Under the pieces are notes generated by a model. That model had not been told where the DNA came from and did not search any database. It worked only from the letters and a program-made list of their open reading frames with translations. Positions 51,406 to 59,392 of a stretch of DNA of 64,000 bases are shown piece by piece; position 1 is the first letter of the stretch, and every line of letters starts with the position of its first letter. Both the position numbers and the translations under genes were made by a program. The stretch comes from Aestuariibius insulae (GTDB taxonomy: Bacteria; Pseudomonadota; Alphaproteobacteria; Rhodobacterales; Rhodobacteraceae), in contig NZ_JBFONW020000002.1 of assembly GCF_040783535.2 (NCBI RefSeq), forward strand, positions 503,185-567,184. Direction: 5' to 3'.

Positions 51406-52725
51406 ATGAACGCACATCCACGGACAGAATTCGCAGAGCTTATGGAGCGCGCCGGTCTCGACATCGACACGGCGGCGGAACTTCTGGGCGTGAGTGACCG
51501 GACGATCCGGCGCAATATGAAGGGCGAAGGCAAGCGGATCGACCAGCTCCGGCTGGAGAAGCTGCGCCAGACGGCCGATGCGCGCTGCACCGGCGAACGG
51601 CCCACTGGGTTCCGGTTCATCGACCTTTTCGCCGGGATCGGGGGCCTGCGCCTTCCGTTCGAGGCCATCGGCGGGCGCTGCGTGTTCACGGCCGAGTGGG
51701 ACCGGTTCAGCCGGGAGACCTACAGCGCCAACTTCCCCGAGCCTGCCGACAGCGAACATGTCTTCGCGGAAGATGTGCGGCCCTACGCGGATGCGCCGGA
51801 GACAATCCCGGACCATGACATTCTTCTGGCCGGGTTTCCGTGCCAGCCGTTCTCGATTGCGGGCGTCAGCAAGAAGAACGCCCTTGGCCGTCCGCATGGT
51901 TTCTTTTGCGACACGCAGGGCACGCTGTTCTACGATCTGGCCAAAATCATCGACCATCACCGGCCCCCGGCCTTTCTGCTGGAGAACGTGAAGAATCTTG
52001 AGCGCCACGATGGCGGCAAGACCTTCGCTACCATCATCCATGTTCTGGAGAAGGAGCTGGGCTACCGGGTATTCCACAAGGTTATCAGCTCGACACCCTG
52101 GGTGCCGCAGAAGCGCGAGCGCATCTTCATTGTCGGCTTCAAGGACCACAGCATCGAGTTCGACTTCGACCAGCTTGCCGTACCGGAAGGCGACAGCCCT
52201 ACCCTCGGCTCGATCCTCGATAAGACAGTCGATCCGAAATACACGCTGACCGAACACATGTGGACGTACCTTCAGGGCTACAAGGAGAAACACCGCAGCG
52301 CCGGAAACGGGTTCGGTTTCTCGTTGTTCGGCCCCAACGATGTGGCCCGCACCCTGTCGGCTCGCTACTACAAGGACGGCTCCGAGATACTGATCGAGCA
52401 GGAGGGCAACCGCCCGCGCCGCCTTACGCCGCGTGAGTGCGCCCGCCTGATGGGGTTCGAGAAGCCCAGGCAGACCGAGTGGAAAATTCCCGTCTCCGAT
52501 ACACAGGCCTACCGCCAGTTCGGCAATGCCGTTGTCGTGCCGGTGGTGAACGCCGTCGCGCAGCTCATGCAGACGCGGATCGCCGAAGCGATGGAGCTGG
52601 ACGGCCGGGACGTGCCCGGAAACATCCAGGCACAGCTTCCACTGGACGAGAGGCGCGCCTACGCCGCCAGCGAAATGCCAGCCGAGCATCCGGAAATGCC
52701 GGAGGCCTCACTGGCGAACGCGTAA
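51406..52725 (+). CDS. DNA (cytosine-5) methyltransferase, Dcm-like, with N-terminal HTH
   Basis: 439 residues. An N-terminal HTH-like segment (TAAELLGVSDRTIRRNMKGE) is followed by all m5C motifs: I FRFIDLFAGIGGLR (SAM), IV GFPCQPFSIAGVSKKN with catalytic Cys146, VI LENVKNLERHDG, VIII VPQKRERIFIVGF, and X YRQFGNAVVVPV. The target-recognition region (GNGFGF...RTLSARYYKDGSEILI) is strikingly like E. coli Dcm and EcoRII methylases, so CCWGG specificity is predicted. Its stop and the vsr start overlap (TAATG). It protects self DNA from the endonuclease two genes downstream. Confidence 0.93.
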   Translation: MNAHPRTEFAELMERAGLDIDTAAELLGVSDRTIRRNMKGEGKRIDQLRLEKLRQTADARCTGERPTGFRFIDLFAGIGGLRLPFEAIGGRCVFTAEWDRFSRETYSANFPEPADSEHVFAEDVRPYADAPETIPDHDILLAGFPCQPFSIAGVSKKNALGRPHGFFCDTQGTLFYDLAKIIDHHRPPAFLLENVKNLERHDGGKTFATIIHVLEKELGYRVFHKVISSTPWVPQKRERIFIVGFKDHSIEFDFDQLAVPEGDSPTLGSILDKTVDPKYTLTEHMWTYLQGYKEKHRSAGNGFGFSLFGPNDVARTLSARYYKDGSEILIEQEGNRPRRLTPRECARLMGFEKPRQTEWKIPVSDTQAYRQFGNAVVVPVVNAVAQLMQTRIAEAMELDGRDVPGNIQAQLPLDERRAYAASEMPAEHPEMPEASLANA

Positions 52726-53198
52726 TGCCAGCCGACACTGTTTCCGCCGCCGTCCGAAGCCGGATGATGGCCGCTGTCAAAGGGAAGAACACCAAGCCAG
52801 AGCTGGCGATCCGGTCTGCGCTTCACGGACGCGGATTCCGCTTCCGTCTGCATCGTAAGGACCTTCCCGGCAAGCCGGACCTCGTATTCACCAGCCGCAA
52901 CGCGGTGATCTTCGTGCATGGGTGTTTCTGGCACGGCCATGACTGCCACCTGTTTCGCTGGCCGAAAAGCCGCGAGGACTTCTGGCGCGAGAAGATCGGT
53001 GCGAACATCGAGCGCGACCGGCACCAGTGCGAGGCGCTGGCGGCCGCGGGCTGGCGCATCGGCACAGTCTGGGAATGCGCGCTGAAGGGAAAGACCCGCC
53101 TGCCCTTCGACAGCGTTGTCGATCAATGCGCCATATGGTTGAAATCAGATTTAAAAACAATGGAGTTAAAGGGCGATGAAGCGCGGGCAACTGTCTGA
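52725..53198 (+). CDS. vsr: Very short patch repair endonuclease Vsr
   Basis: 157 residues. VSAAVRSRMMAAVKGKNTKP, LPGKPDLVFTSRNAVIFVHG and CFWHGHDCHLFRWPKSR give the Vsr metal and DNA-recognition motifs (Asp, His and Cys positions intact). It nicks T:G mismatches that arise by deamination of 5-methylcytosine in the methyltransferase target. It overlaps the methyltransferase stop by one base and the endonuclease start by 23 bases, so the three are translated together. Confidence 0.95.
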   Translation: MPADTVSAAVRSRMMAAVKGKNTKPELAIRSALHGRGFRFRLHRKDLPGKPDLVFTSRNAVIFVHGCFWHGHDCHLFRWPKSREDFWREKIGANIERDRHQCEALAAAGWRIGTVWECALKGKTRLPFDSVVDQCAIWLKSDLKTMELKGDEARATV

Positions 53199-54393
53199 CT
53201 ATTTTAAAGGCGTCGGAGTTAAACGCCTATCTGCTGTCGATGCAGAGCCAAAAAAATCAAATCAGCATGAAGTAAATACGACGAAGGCTATGAAGGATTT
53301 TCTCGGCACCGAACCCCATCATAAATCACCGGCCATTTATGTCTGGCTGGGTGGTGATCAGGACGGTATCAGTGAAGAGAGCTGGTTCACTCACTATGAC
53401 ACAAGGCTCAATAAACCCCGTGCAGCCGAATGGCGTCTCTATTATCCCTCAAATCCCATAACAGAGGCTATGAAGGCCGGAGACACACTGTTCCTTGCAA
53501 AAGACCACGGCAATGTCCTGTGGTTCATTGTGGCCCCCGAAGGGTCCACAAGTGAGCAACAGCTTCTCTGGTTATTTGGGCTGCGCCCTGAAGGCGAAGA
53601 ATTCATCTCGCGAGGTTTTTCCGACGAAGACCCGGAGCTGGACTTTGCTGCACGCTTCATTCTGGACGAGATCGGCGTCGAGTTTGAAGAACCCGAAGCC
53701 GACAAGCTGGACAGTATCATTGAGAAGTTCGGCACAACATTTCCGAAGACGGCCGCGTTTTCCGATCTGGCCCGCCTCACCCTGCCCGAGGTGCGCGCCG
53801 AGGATGACCCGGACGCCGCGCTCATCGCGTGGCTGGACCATGAAGAAGCCCTGTTCCGGCGGCTGGAGCGCCGGGTCGTGTCCTCGCGGATCGAGGCGGG
53901 GTTCACGAATGCGGACGGCACGGACGTGGACGGCTTCATCAGTTTTTCCCTGAGTGTCCAGAACCGGCGTAAATCCCGCATGGGGCATTCACTGGAGAAC
54001 CACATGGCCGCTGTTCTCAGAGCGCACGACATCCGGCATGTCCGGGGCGCGATCACGGAACACAAACACAAGCCGGATTTCCTGTTCCCCGATCTGGAGA
54101 CCTATCAGGCGGCTCCGGCCGATGGGGACGTCCGTCTGACGATGCTGGGAGCCAAATCGACCTGCAAGGACCGCTGGCGGCAGGTTCTGGCGGAAGCCGA
54201 GAAGATCAGCCGCAAGCACCTTCTGACACTGGAGCCGGGGATTTCGGAGCCGCAGACAGATCAGATGGAGGCGTCCAGCCTTCAGCTCGTGGTCCCCTCC
54301 CCTGTTCACGGCAGCTACACCGAGGCGCAGCGCAGCTGGCTTTGGTCTGTCGGTGATTTTATCGGCGAGGTCCGGGCACGGGCAATGTCGTAG
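53176..54393 (+). CDS. Type II restriction endonuclease, EcoRII-like
   Basis: 405 residues, the length of EcoRII (404). An N-terminal effector-type DNA-binding domain (about 1-180) precedes the EcoRII-C catalytic domain with GHSLENHMAAVLRAHDI, the PD...AK active site (KPDFLFPD at 299-306; MLGAKSTCKDRWRQVL at 323-338) and HLLTLEPGISEPQTDQM. It should cleave at CCWGG and need two sites, as EcoRII does; both are inferred. It is the third gene of a methyltransferase-Vsr-endonuclease operon; having Vsr inside the same unit is common in Dcm-like systems. Confidence 0.92.
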   Translation: MKRGQLSDYFKGVGVKRLSAVDAEPKKSNQHEVNTTKAMKDFLGTEPHHKSPAIYVWLGGDQDGISEESWFTHYDTRLNKPRAAEWRLYYPSNPITEAMKAGDTLFLAKDHGNVLWFIVAPEGSTSEQQLLWLFGLRPEGEEFISRGFSDEDPELDFAARFILDEIGVEFEEPEADKLDSIIEKFGTTFPKTAAFSDLARLTLPEVRAEDDPDAALIAWLDHEEALFRRLERRVVSSRIEAGFTNADGTDVDGFISFSLSVQNRRKSRMGHSLENHMAAVLRAHDIRHVRGAITEHKHKPDFLFPDLETYQAAPADGDVRLTMLGAKSTCKDRWRQVLAEAEKISRKHLLTLEPGISEPQTDQMEASSLQLVVPSPVHGSYTEAQRSWLWSVGDFIGEVRARAMS

Positions 54394-54602
54394 GCTTGCT
54401 AAATAGTGCAAACTAAATTTCCGCGATGGCCTTTTAAGCTTGCACATCTTGCGCCTGAAGCAAGAGTCCGTTTCCCGCGCGCCTTGGGGGAGCCGTGTGT
54501 TTCAGGGTATGCAAGGATCGTGTACGCTTTGGGCCGACTGCGGTCTTTCAGAGCTAGGGGATAGATGGCAGCAAAGCCCCGCAAGACAGCCGTTCAAGCG
54601 GG

Positions 54603-55061
54603 CTACCTCCGAGAGCCATATCTCCGTAGCAGCCGCTGACGGACACGCTCACGGGCCCTTCGGTCGCTCTTGTCCTCGCCCATCGCTGAACATGCGATGT
54701 CGAGCACGTAGCCGCCGTCAACAGACACGTTGGCCCACATCGACCTGATCCGGTCGTCTTCATCCTCAGACGGTTGCCAAGACGACGGACGACCGGTAGG
54801 TTTCCGCGGCTGTTCTATCGCGACCTCAGCCACCTCGATCGAGACACCGCGTTCATTCAATTCAGACCGCATGTTTCGAAGTCCTTTTCCAGCGCCGAGG
54901 TCCGATATTGCAAGCAAGACGAGCGTGTCCCCGCTCCGTAGATCTCGAAAGAGATGCCGTCGCTCTTCCCGGTTCGTTTTTTCTCCGTCGAGATAAACCC
55001 GCTCTGCCCCTACTGCCTCCAAGGCGCGCGTCTTTCGCTTGTATCCGTAGCCGATCTTCAT
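54603..55061 (-). CDS. Resolvase-like protein lacking the catalytic serine
   Basis: 152 residues. The N-terminal part keeps the core of a serine-recombinase domain (AVGAERVYLDGEK, LRSGDTLVLLAISDLGAGKG, LRNMRSELNERGVSIEV). The nucleophile region is altered: after IGYGY the usual RVS is KRK and the next about 10 residues are missing, so no catalytic serine is seen. The C-terminus (RIRSMWANVSVDGGYVLDIA) is HTH-like. It faces a motif array and a 51-residue gene across a 149-bp divergent gap, which suggests a regulator derived from a resolvase. Phage-linked. Confidence 0.65.
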   Translation of the reverse strand: MKIGYGYKRKTRALEAVGAERVYLDGEKTNREERRHLFRDLRSGDTLVLLAISDLGAGKGLRNMRSELNERGVSIEVAEVAIEQPRKPTGRPSSWQPSEDEDDRIRSMWANVSVDGGYVLDIACSAMGEDKSDRRARERVRQRLLRRYGSRR

Positions 55062-55082
55062 TCGACGATATGTGGCACGACA

Positions 55083-55149
55083 GTTTCATACGCCGCAAGC
55101 TATGCATCTGTTTCGTACGCGTCAATATATGTTTCGTACGTTTCGTACT
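55083..55149. repeat. Four-copy GTTTCGTAC(G/T) motif array in a divergent promoter region
   Basis: GTTTCATACG (55083), GTTTCGTACG (55110), GTTTCGTACG (55131) and GTTTCGTACT (55140) lie in the 149-bp gap between the resolvase-like gene and the 51-residue gene. Spacings are 27, 21 and 9 bases, so most are 10-bp multiples off by little. The pattern looks like binding sites for a transcription factor, possibly the neighbouring resolvase-like protein. Spacers are unrelated, so it is not a CRISPR. Confidence 0.6.
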
Positions 55150-55209
55150 TGTGCGTGTGAAACATTGGTCTTATATCTTTGTCATCGAAAGCGAGGCAGA
55201 GGAACTGAC

Positions 55210-55365
55210 ATGAAAAAGAGCGTCGCATACTTCATGGAGCGCAAAGCTACCTTCGCCGATCTGCACGACGCAATGGATTGGGTGGCGACCGAGGCCAGCG
55301 GGTTCGGCATGACTGGCCCCGAGGCCGAGGCGAAAGGTTACGCCTATATCGCGAAAAGCAACTGA
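55210..55365 (+). CDS. Small hypothetical protein, 51 residues
   Basis: The product begins MKKSVAYFMERKATFADLHD and ends EAKGYAYIAKSN, soluble and probably helical. GAGGAAC precedes the ATG by a few bases. The gene directly follows the GTTTCGTAC array, opposite the resolvase-like gene. The composition is protein-like. No family recognised; perhaps a small phage early protein. Confidence 0.55.
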   Translation: MKKSVAYFMERKATFADLHDAMDWVATEASGFGMTGPEAEAKGYAYIAKSN

Positions 55366-55495
55366 TACTGATCAGGGAGGACCGTTTTCACCGGAAGGTA
55401 TTGGCAAGGAGTATCTGTAAAAATTCCAGTCCAGTCTGGTAATGTGAGAAGAGCTAGAATCTCTGATAAACTCGCGATCAGGAAGGGAGGCGCTA

Positions 55496-55987
55496 ATGAG
55501 TTCAGAGTACTGCTTGGTTGTCTTCAAAGGATTTGTGACATTTGTTTTCGTTGGAATAATCGGATTCTCTATCGAAAGCTGGTATTCCGCTTCACAAGCG
55601 GTCCGCGACCGACAGCGTGTGCTTTTGGAGACTAGTTACGACCACTTGGCTGACTTCAGTGCATCATTGGCCTATCTCAGGGCTACGGTGAGCAGAATGC
55701 CAGCGGATCAGTCCGCTACACCAGAAAACCTAGCAGACTACCGGGCGGCCTATAGGCAATTCAGCGAAGCAAAAGTGCCGTTCATTGTTGGTATGGAACA
55801 GCTTGGCATTGGCGACACGAATCTTATCTCGGAATTTGGCCAGCTGAACGAAATCGCGATAAAACTTGACAGGTGCTTGCTTGGTGCGAGAGGCGACGAT
55901 TGCATCTTCCGCGAAGACTTTAAGCGCTTCATCAAACTGTCTACCAGCTTCGAGGGCGGAATGGTTCAAGCCCTGTCTACCCGATAA
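55496..55987 (+). CDS. Hypothetical membrane-anchored protein, 163 residues
   Basis: An N-terminal hydrophobic segment (CLVVFKGFVTFVFVGIIGFS) serves as a membrane anchor; the rest is helical and soluble (LLETSYDHLADFSASLAYLR, ending LSTSFEGGMVQALSTR). AGGAAGGGAGG stands just ahead of the ATG at 55496. Composition is AT-rich relative to the host core. I do not recognise the family. It may be phage-encoded, as it sits between phage-like genes. Confidence 0.6.
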   Translation: MSSEYCLVVFKGFVTFVFVGIIGFSIESWYSASQAVRDRQRVLLETSYDHLADFSASLAYLRATVSRMPADQSATPENLADYRAAYRQFSEAKVPFIVGMEQLGIGDTNLISEFGQLNEIAIKLDRCLLGARGDDCIFREDFKRFIKLSTSFEGGMVQALSTR

Positions 55988-56110
55988 TAGTGATCCAAAA
56001 CTCATACGTTTCTGTCACCAGCGAAAACCACCAGATCGATTCCGTTGCCGATGACCGATCCGCGTTTTTCGCGGAAGTGGCACGGCAGCAACTGGAAAGC
56101 CATTAGGGCG

Positions 56111-56926
56111 TCAAAGCAGACCGACGCTGATCTCCCGGTTGCAGACAATCAGTTCCGGCGCGGCCTTCGCCTCGTGTTTCGATATGGTATAGGTCAACCT
56201 CGCCTCCTCGAAGTGAAACCCATCGAACAGGCGCCGTACCTCAGGCGTGTCGTTCATCGAGAGCAGGAAGGTGCCGTCGATCTTGGACAGCCTGTCCGCC
56301 ATCTCCCGGATATCCCTTTTATCAAATAGCCCACGGCCGTAGTCCGCCTCATGCCCCCAGTATGGCGGATCGATGTAGAACAGGGTTTTGCGCCCGTCGT
56401 ACCGCTCGAGGATGGCCCGCCAATCGAGATTTTCGAATATCACGTCCTCGAGCCGGGCGTGCGCGGCCTCCAGTAGCGGCTCCAAACGCGACAGGCTAAA
56501 TCGGGAGGGGCGATCGGGCGCAACGCCGAAGACGCCGCCGAGCTGCCCCCCGAAAGCCAGCCGCTGCAAGTATAGGAAGCGGGCGGCGCGCTCTAGATCG
56601 GTCAGCGTGCTGGGATCGCATTTCCGGAGACGTTCGAACTCAGCTCGGGACGTGATCTGAAACCGCATCACCTCGATGAGCTGCGGATAGTGCCGCTGGA
56701 GGATGCGGAAGAGGTTGGTAATCTCGCCGTTGATGTCATTGGCGACCTCACATTTCGGCTTCCAGGTACGCCTGAGAAACACTCCCCCCATGCCGACGAA
56801 CGGCTCAACATAGGTGGCATGATCGATCGCGTCGATCTTCTCGATGATCAGGTTAGAGAGCATTTTCTTGCCGCCGAGCCACGGGGCGACAGGTTTGGCC
56901 GCTGGTACTTGCCTCATTTTCGTCAT
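56111..56926 (-). CDS. Phage-type DNA adenine (N6) methyltransferase, Dam family
   Basis: 271 residues from the ATG at 56926; the frame continues back to 57067. N-terminal VAPWLGGKKMLSNLI, SAM motif YVEPFVGMGGVFLRR (39-53) and catalytic DPPY at 186-189 (LFYIDPPYWGHEADYG). It methylates adenine in an unknown short site (GATC is typical for relatives). It stands alone without a partner restriction enzyme, as phage Dam genes often do, and could protect phage DNA. Confidence 0.9.
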   Translation of the reverse strand: MTKMRQVPAAKPVAPWLGGKKMLSNLIIEKIDAIDHATYVEPFVGMGGVFLRRTWKPKCEVANDINGEITNLFRILQRHYPQLIEVMRFQITSRAEFERLRKCDPSTLTDLERAARFLYLQRLAFGGQLGGVFGVAPDRPSRFSLSRLEPLLEAAHARLEDVIFENLDWRAILERYDGRKTLFYIDPPYWGHEADYGRGLFDKRDIREMADRLSKIDGTFLLSMNDTPEVRRLFDGFHFEEARLTYTISKHEAKAAPELIVCNREISVGLL

Positions 56927-57177
56927 GGGAATTCCAGAATCAGACCGCCCTCCTGCACCTGACGCGGAATGGGCGGCGTGTTCTTTCAGGAACGTCGGCG
57001 CAGTCGGTCTGAAGTTTGGCTGCGTGGTGGGTGCTGTTGGCGCAGCACCTGCCCCCTTTGGGGTCAATTTCGAGCGCCGCTTTAGGCGATCGAAAGGTTT
57101 TTCGTTGAGGGTCTTAGAGCGCTAGTTCTGCGCCTGAATTATTCGTCGGCTAACAAACATTTCGGAAGGCTTGTGCC

Positions 57178-57522
57178 ATGCTTCTCTCATTCTGCGCCTT
57201 GCCGCTCGTCCTTGGGACCGTTGATGGCGACACCGTTGAATGCCTGCCCACCGGCGCCAATCTACGGCTTGAGGCGATTGATGCGCCCGAGCGTGGGCAT
57301 CGCGCCGATTGTCGGTCTGAGCGTGACTTGGCAGAGAGCGCGACACGGCGAATGGAGGAACTGCTGAGAGACGTCGTAGCGGTCGAAGATAGCGGCCGAA
57401 CGGGTGGCTACGGGCGGCCGCTAGTGCGTCTGAGGCTGCGCAACGGTCAAACCGTCGCGGAGGTCCTCATCTCCGAAGGACTCGCTGTGCAATGGGCTGG
57501 ACGACGGCACGAATGGTGCTGA
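57178..57522 (+). CDS. Thermonuclease (SNase)-like protein, short
   Basis: 114 residues. GTVDGDTVECLPTGANLRLE, IDAPERGHRADC and RTGGYGRPLVRLRLRNGQTV match the Asp, Arg and Asp/Glu positions of the SNase OB-fold. A short hydrophobic N-terminus (LLSFCALPLVLG) may be a signal. It is on the strand opposite to the neighbouring phage genes. Ca-dependent cleavage of DNA and RNA is inferred from the family; shortness (typical domain about 130) leaves some doubt. Confidence 0.8.
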   Translation: MLLSFCALPLVLGTVDGDTVECLPTGANLRLEAIDAPERGHRADCRSERDLAESATRRMEELLRDVVAVEDSGRTGGYGRPLVRLRLRNGQTVAEVLISEGLAVQWAGRRHEWC

Positions 57523-57611
57523 CGGGATCAGACAGCGTGACGCGTCCATAATAAAGCCAGGCGACGGCCCAGCTCGAAGTGACTTAACCCCGACCTGGGC
57601 GATGGGCGGTT

Positions 57612-57977
57612 TTATCTTGGTTCAGTCTGCAGCTTGCCAAACGCCTCGTTCGCGTAGCGCTCGATCAGTCGATCAATGACACCATCTCCAGGTGTCAGTG
57701 CCGTCAAGGCGTCCGGCACGCTTTCCTTCAGATGGTGCACGACATGGGCCCGCAGATTGGCCAGGGCCATGTCCGGCCCGTAGCGCAGAGCGGATTCGAC
57801 GCTGGTCTGGATCGCTTCGTGCAAAGCCTCGCGGTGGCCCTTCTCAATCTGGATCCCGGAGGCGGCCTCGATGGCGCCGGCCGCGCGGTTGATGAAGAGC
57901 GTCAGGAGGGCCGCGAAGACTGTTGCGATTGCCGTGATCACGGCCTCGGAGGATAGGATCGCGTTTAGAGTATCCAT
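57612..57977 (-). CDS. Putative phage holin (LLH/superfamily VI-like)
   Basis: 121 residues with AAGGA before the ATG. One N-terminal membrane helix (VITAIATVFAALLTLFINRA) is followed by a soluble helical tail (IQIEKGHREALHEAIQTSVE, RYGPDMALANLRAHVVHHLK). That layout, and its place just after the lysozyme gene, fit the LLH-type holins. It would permeabilise the inner membrane and release the endolysin. The call rests on context and topology. Confidence 0.6.
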   Translation of the reverse strand: MDTLNAILSSEAVITAIATVFAALLTLFINRAAGAIEAASGIQIEKGHREALHEAIQTSVESALRYGPDMALANLRAHVVHHLKESVPDALTALTPGDGVIDRLIERYANEAFGKLQTEPR

Positions 57978-58021
57978 TGCTGGAGTCCTTTCTAGGTTCG
58001 ATGGTTGGGGGTGGGGGTGGT

Positions 58022-58648
58022 TCAGATCGCGACGATGTCGCGGATGGCGTCGAGCTTCTCGCGGTCCGAGAGGCTGGTCTCGCCGGGGATGGGTTCGGCC
58101 GGGTCGCCGAGCAGAGCGCGCAGGATCGGCTCGATCGTGATCCGCTTGGCGGAGGACCAGACGGGCGTATGGCGGGCGGTCAGCCGGGTATACTCTGTCA
58201 TGGTGCCGTCTCCGGCCCAGATGCCGTCGAAGAAGAGATCCGCCTCCGTTTCGCGCCTCTTGATGATCTCCGCCGGCTTGTTCCAAAGCATGAAGCTTTT
58301 GCGGGCCTGTTCGACCTCTCCGGCCTTCCAGTGATCCGGCCAGGACGCCGAGCGGATGGATCCGGTATTCCAGTGGAAGCTCAGCGCGGCGGCGAACTGA
58401 GTCTCGGTCAGATCGTGCCCCTTGAACTCGGCACGTACGGCCTCGGCATAGTTGTCGAGCGCCCAGGCGAAGACCTCGAGACAGCGGCGCAACGGTTGCG
58501 GATTGTCGATATAGCGCCGGACATTGTGCCCGGTCTGGCTCGTCAGTCCGACGCTCCAGGTCCAGACGCCGACGCTGTCCCTATAGGCCTGCCGGACAAG
58601 CCCCTCGTGGAATGCGACCTCCATCGCAGTTTTGAACGTCAGTTCCAT
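58022..58648 (-). CDS. Phage lysozyme (GH24 endolysin)
   Basis: 208 residues from the ATG at 58648 (GGAGGAGAG upstream). The frame continues far upstream without meaning. Glu15, Asp24 and Thr30 (AFHEGLVRQAYRDSVGVWTW) have exactly the spacing of T4 lysozyme Glu11-Asp20-Thr26. LTETQFAAALSFHWNTGSI follows. It cleaves the MurNAc-GlcNAc bond. The C-terminal 60 residues are extra, of unknown role. An intrinsic terminator lies just ahead of the start. Confidence 0.92.
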   Translation of the reverse strand: MELTFKTAMEVAFHEGLVRQAYRDSVGVWTWSVGLTSQTGHNVRRYIDNPQPLRRCLEVFAWALDNYAEAVRAEFKGHDLTETQFAAALSFHWNTGSIRSASWPDHWKAGEVEQARKSFMLWNKPAEIIKRRETEADLFFDGIWAGDGTMTEYTRLTARHTPVWSSAKRITIEPILRALLGDPAEPIPGETSLSDREKLDAIRDIVAI

Positions 58649-58662
58649 AGCTCTCCTCCAAC

Positions 58663-58686
58663 AAAAAAAGCCCGCGCGAGGCGGGC
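58663..58686 (-). terminator. Intrinsic terminator directly upstream of the lysozyme ribosome site
   Basis: On the minus strand GCCCGC-ctcgc-GCGGGC forms a 6-bp stem with a 5-base loop, followed by seven T residues. The T-run ends about 14 bases before the lysozyme ATG and abuts its ribosome site (GGAGGAGAG). So transcription from the tail genes would stop here unless antiterminated. Confidence 0.8.
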
Positions 58687-58715
58687 CGGTGAATAGGATC
58701 GGGGTGCGGTGTGGA

Positions 58716-59138
58716 TCAGCCGAGCGGTTCGGCCGATGGGACGTCGAACGGGATCGGATCTGAGCAGCTCGGGCGCATGACGAAACTGAGGACGGCCGGC
58801 ACCCAGCAAGGCGTGTAGAAGTAGCTGCCAGACGGCAGCGTCTCGCAGGCCAGATCGAAGATGACCGGACGATTGCCCCGCGCTTCATAGAACGCCCTGC
58901 CCGAGGCATCGCAGTCCTCGACTTGTCGGCCGTCGATCGTCTCAACCTGATCGGTGAACTGCATATGCATTGGCAGCGTGACGGTTCGGGTCAGGGACAC
59001 CGATGGGAACGCCACGGCGACCCGCTGCACCTGCATGAAGGGCCAGAGGGGCGAGGCGAGATATAAGATCATAACGACAGCGACGATGGCGGCGATAACG
59101 TCCTTCGTGTCCCAGGCGGATCGTCTGAAGAACTGCAT
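58716..59138 (-). CDS. Hypothetical phage protein with one membrane helix, 140 residues
   Basis: The N-terminus has a membrane helix (VIAAIVAVVMILYLASPLWP) and the rest is likely periplasmic (VQRVAVAFPSVSLTRTVTLP and Cys pairs in FDLACETLPSGSYFYTPCW). Start chosen at the ATG at 59138, which overlaps the stop of the upstream gene (ATGA). Spanin-like or surface exclusion roles are possible, but the sequence gives no clear family. Confidence 0.6.
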   Translation of the reverse strand: MQFFRRSAWDTKDVIAAIVAVVMILYLASPLWPFMQVQRVAVAFPSVSLTRTVTLPMHMQFTDQVETIDGRQVEDCDASGRAFYEARGNRPVIFDLACETLPSGSYFYTPCWVPAVLSFVMRPSCSDPIPFDVPSAEPLG

Positions 59139-59392
59139 CACGAGCCCCGCCCGCCGAACCATTTGGTGATCTCGCGGATGGCGACGCCGAGACCGGCAAG
59201 GGTCGGCAGAAGCCAGATCAGCAGCCGCGTCACCCAGGACGCCCGCTGGAACGCCCGCACGACCGTCCGCATCTCATAGATCAGCGGGCGGACATCTTCG
59301 GGTGAGCCCTCCGGCACGCCATAGAGATCGCGCATCAGAACCCCCATCTGCTCATGCACCTCGACGAGCATCTCGCGTTCTTCATCCGTCAT
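59138..59392 (-). CDS. Small phage membrane protein, XhlA/holin-accessory-like, 84 residues
   Basis: An amphipathic N-terminal half (TDEEREMLVEVHEQMGVLMR) and a C-terminal membrane helix (VTRLLIWLLPTLAGLGVAIR). This topology recalls XhlA-type holin partners. Overlaps the preceding chaperone gene and following gene (ATGA), so it is part of the phage late operon. The role is inferred from topology. Confidence 0.6.
   Translation of the reverse strand: MTDEEREMLVEVHEQMGVLMRDLYGVPEGSPEDVRPLIYEMRTVVRAFQRASWVTRLLIWLLPTLAGLGVAIREITKWFGGRGS

Noticed and set aside
51328..52689. 453-residue open frame opposite the cytosine methyltransferase
   Set aside because: The plus-strand methyltransferase has all m5C motifs; this frame has none and is GC shadow.
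54603..55061. Active integrase or resolvase of the island
   Set aside because: The catalytic serine region is missing, so recombination activity is not supported. No tyrosine integrase was found in the window.
55083..55149. CRISPR array
   Set aside because: Units are only about 10 bases, the intervals are unequal and short, and there are no cas genes.
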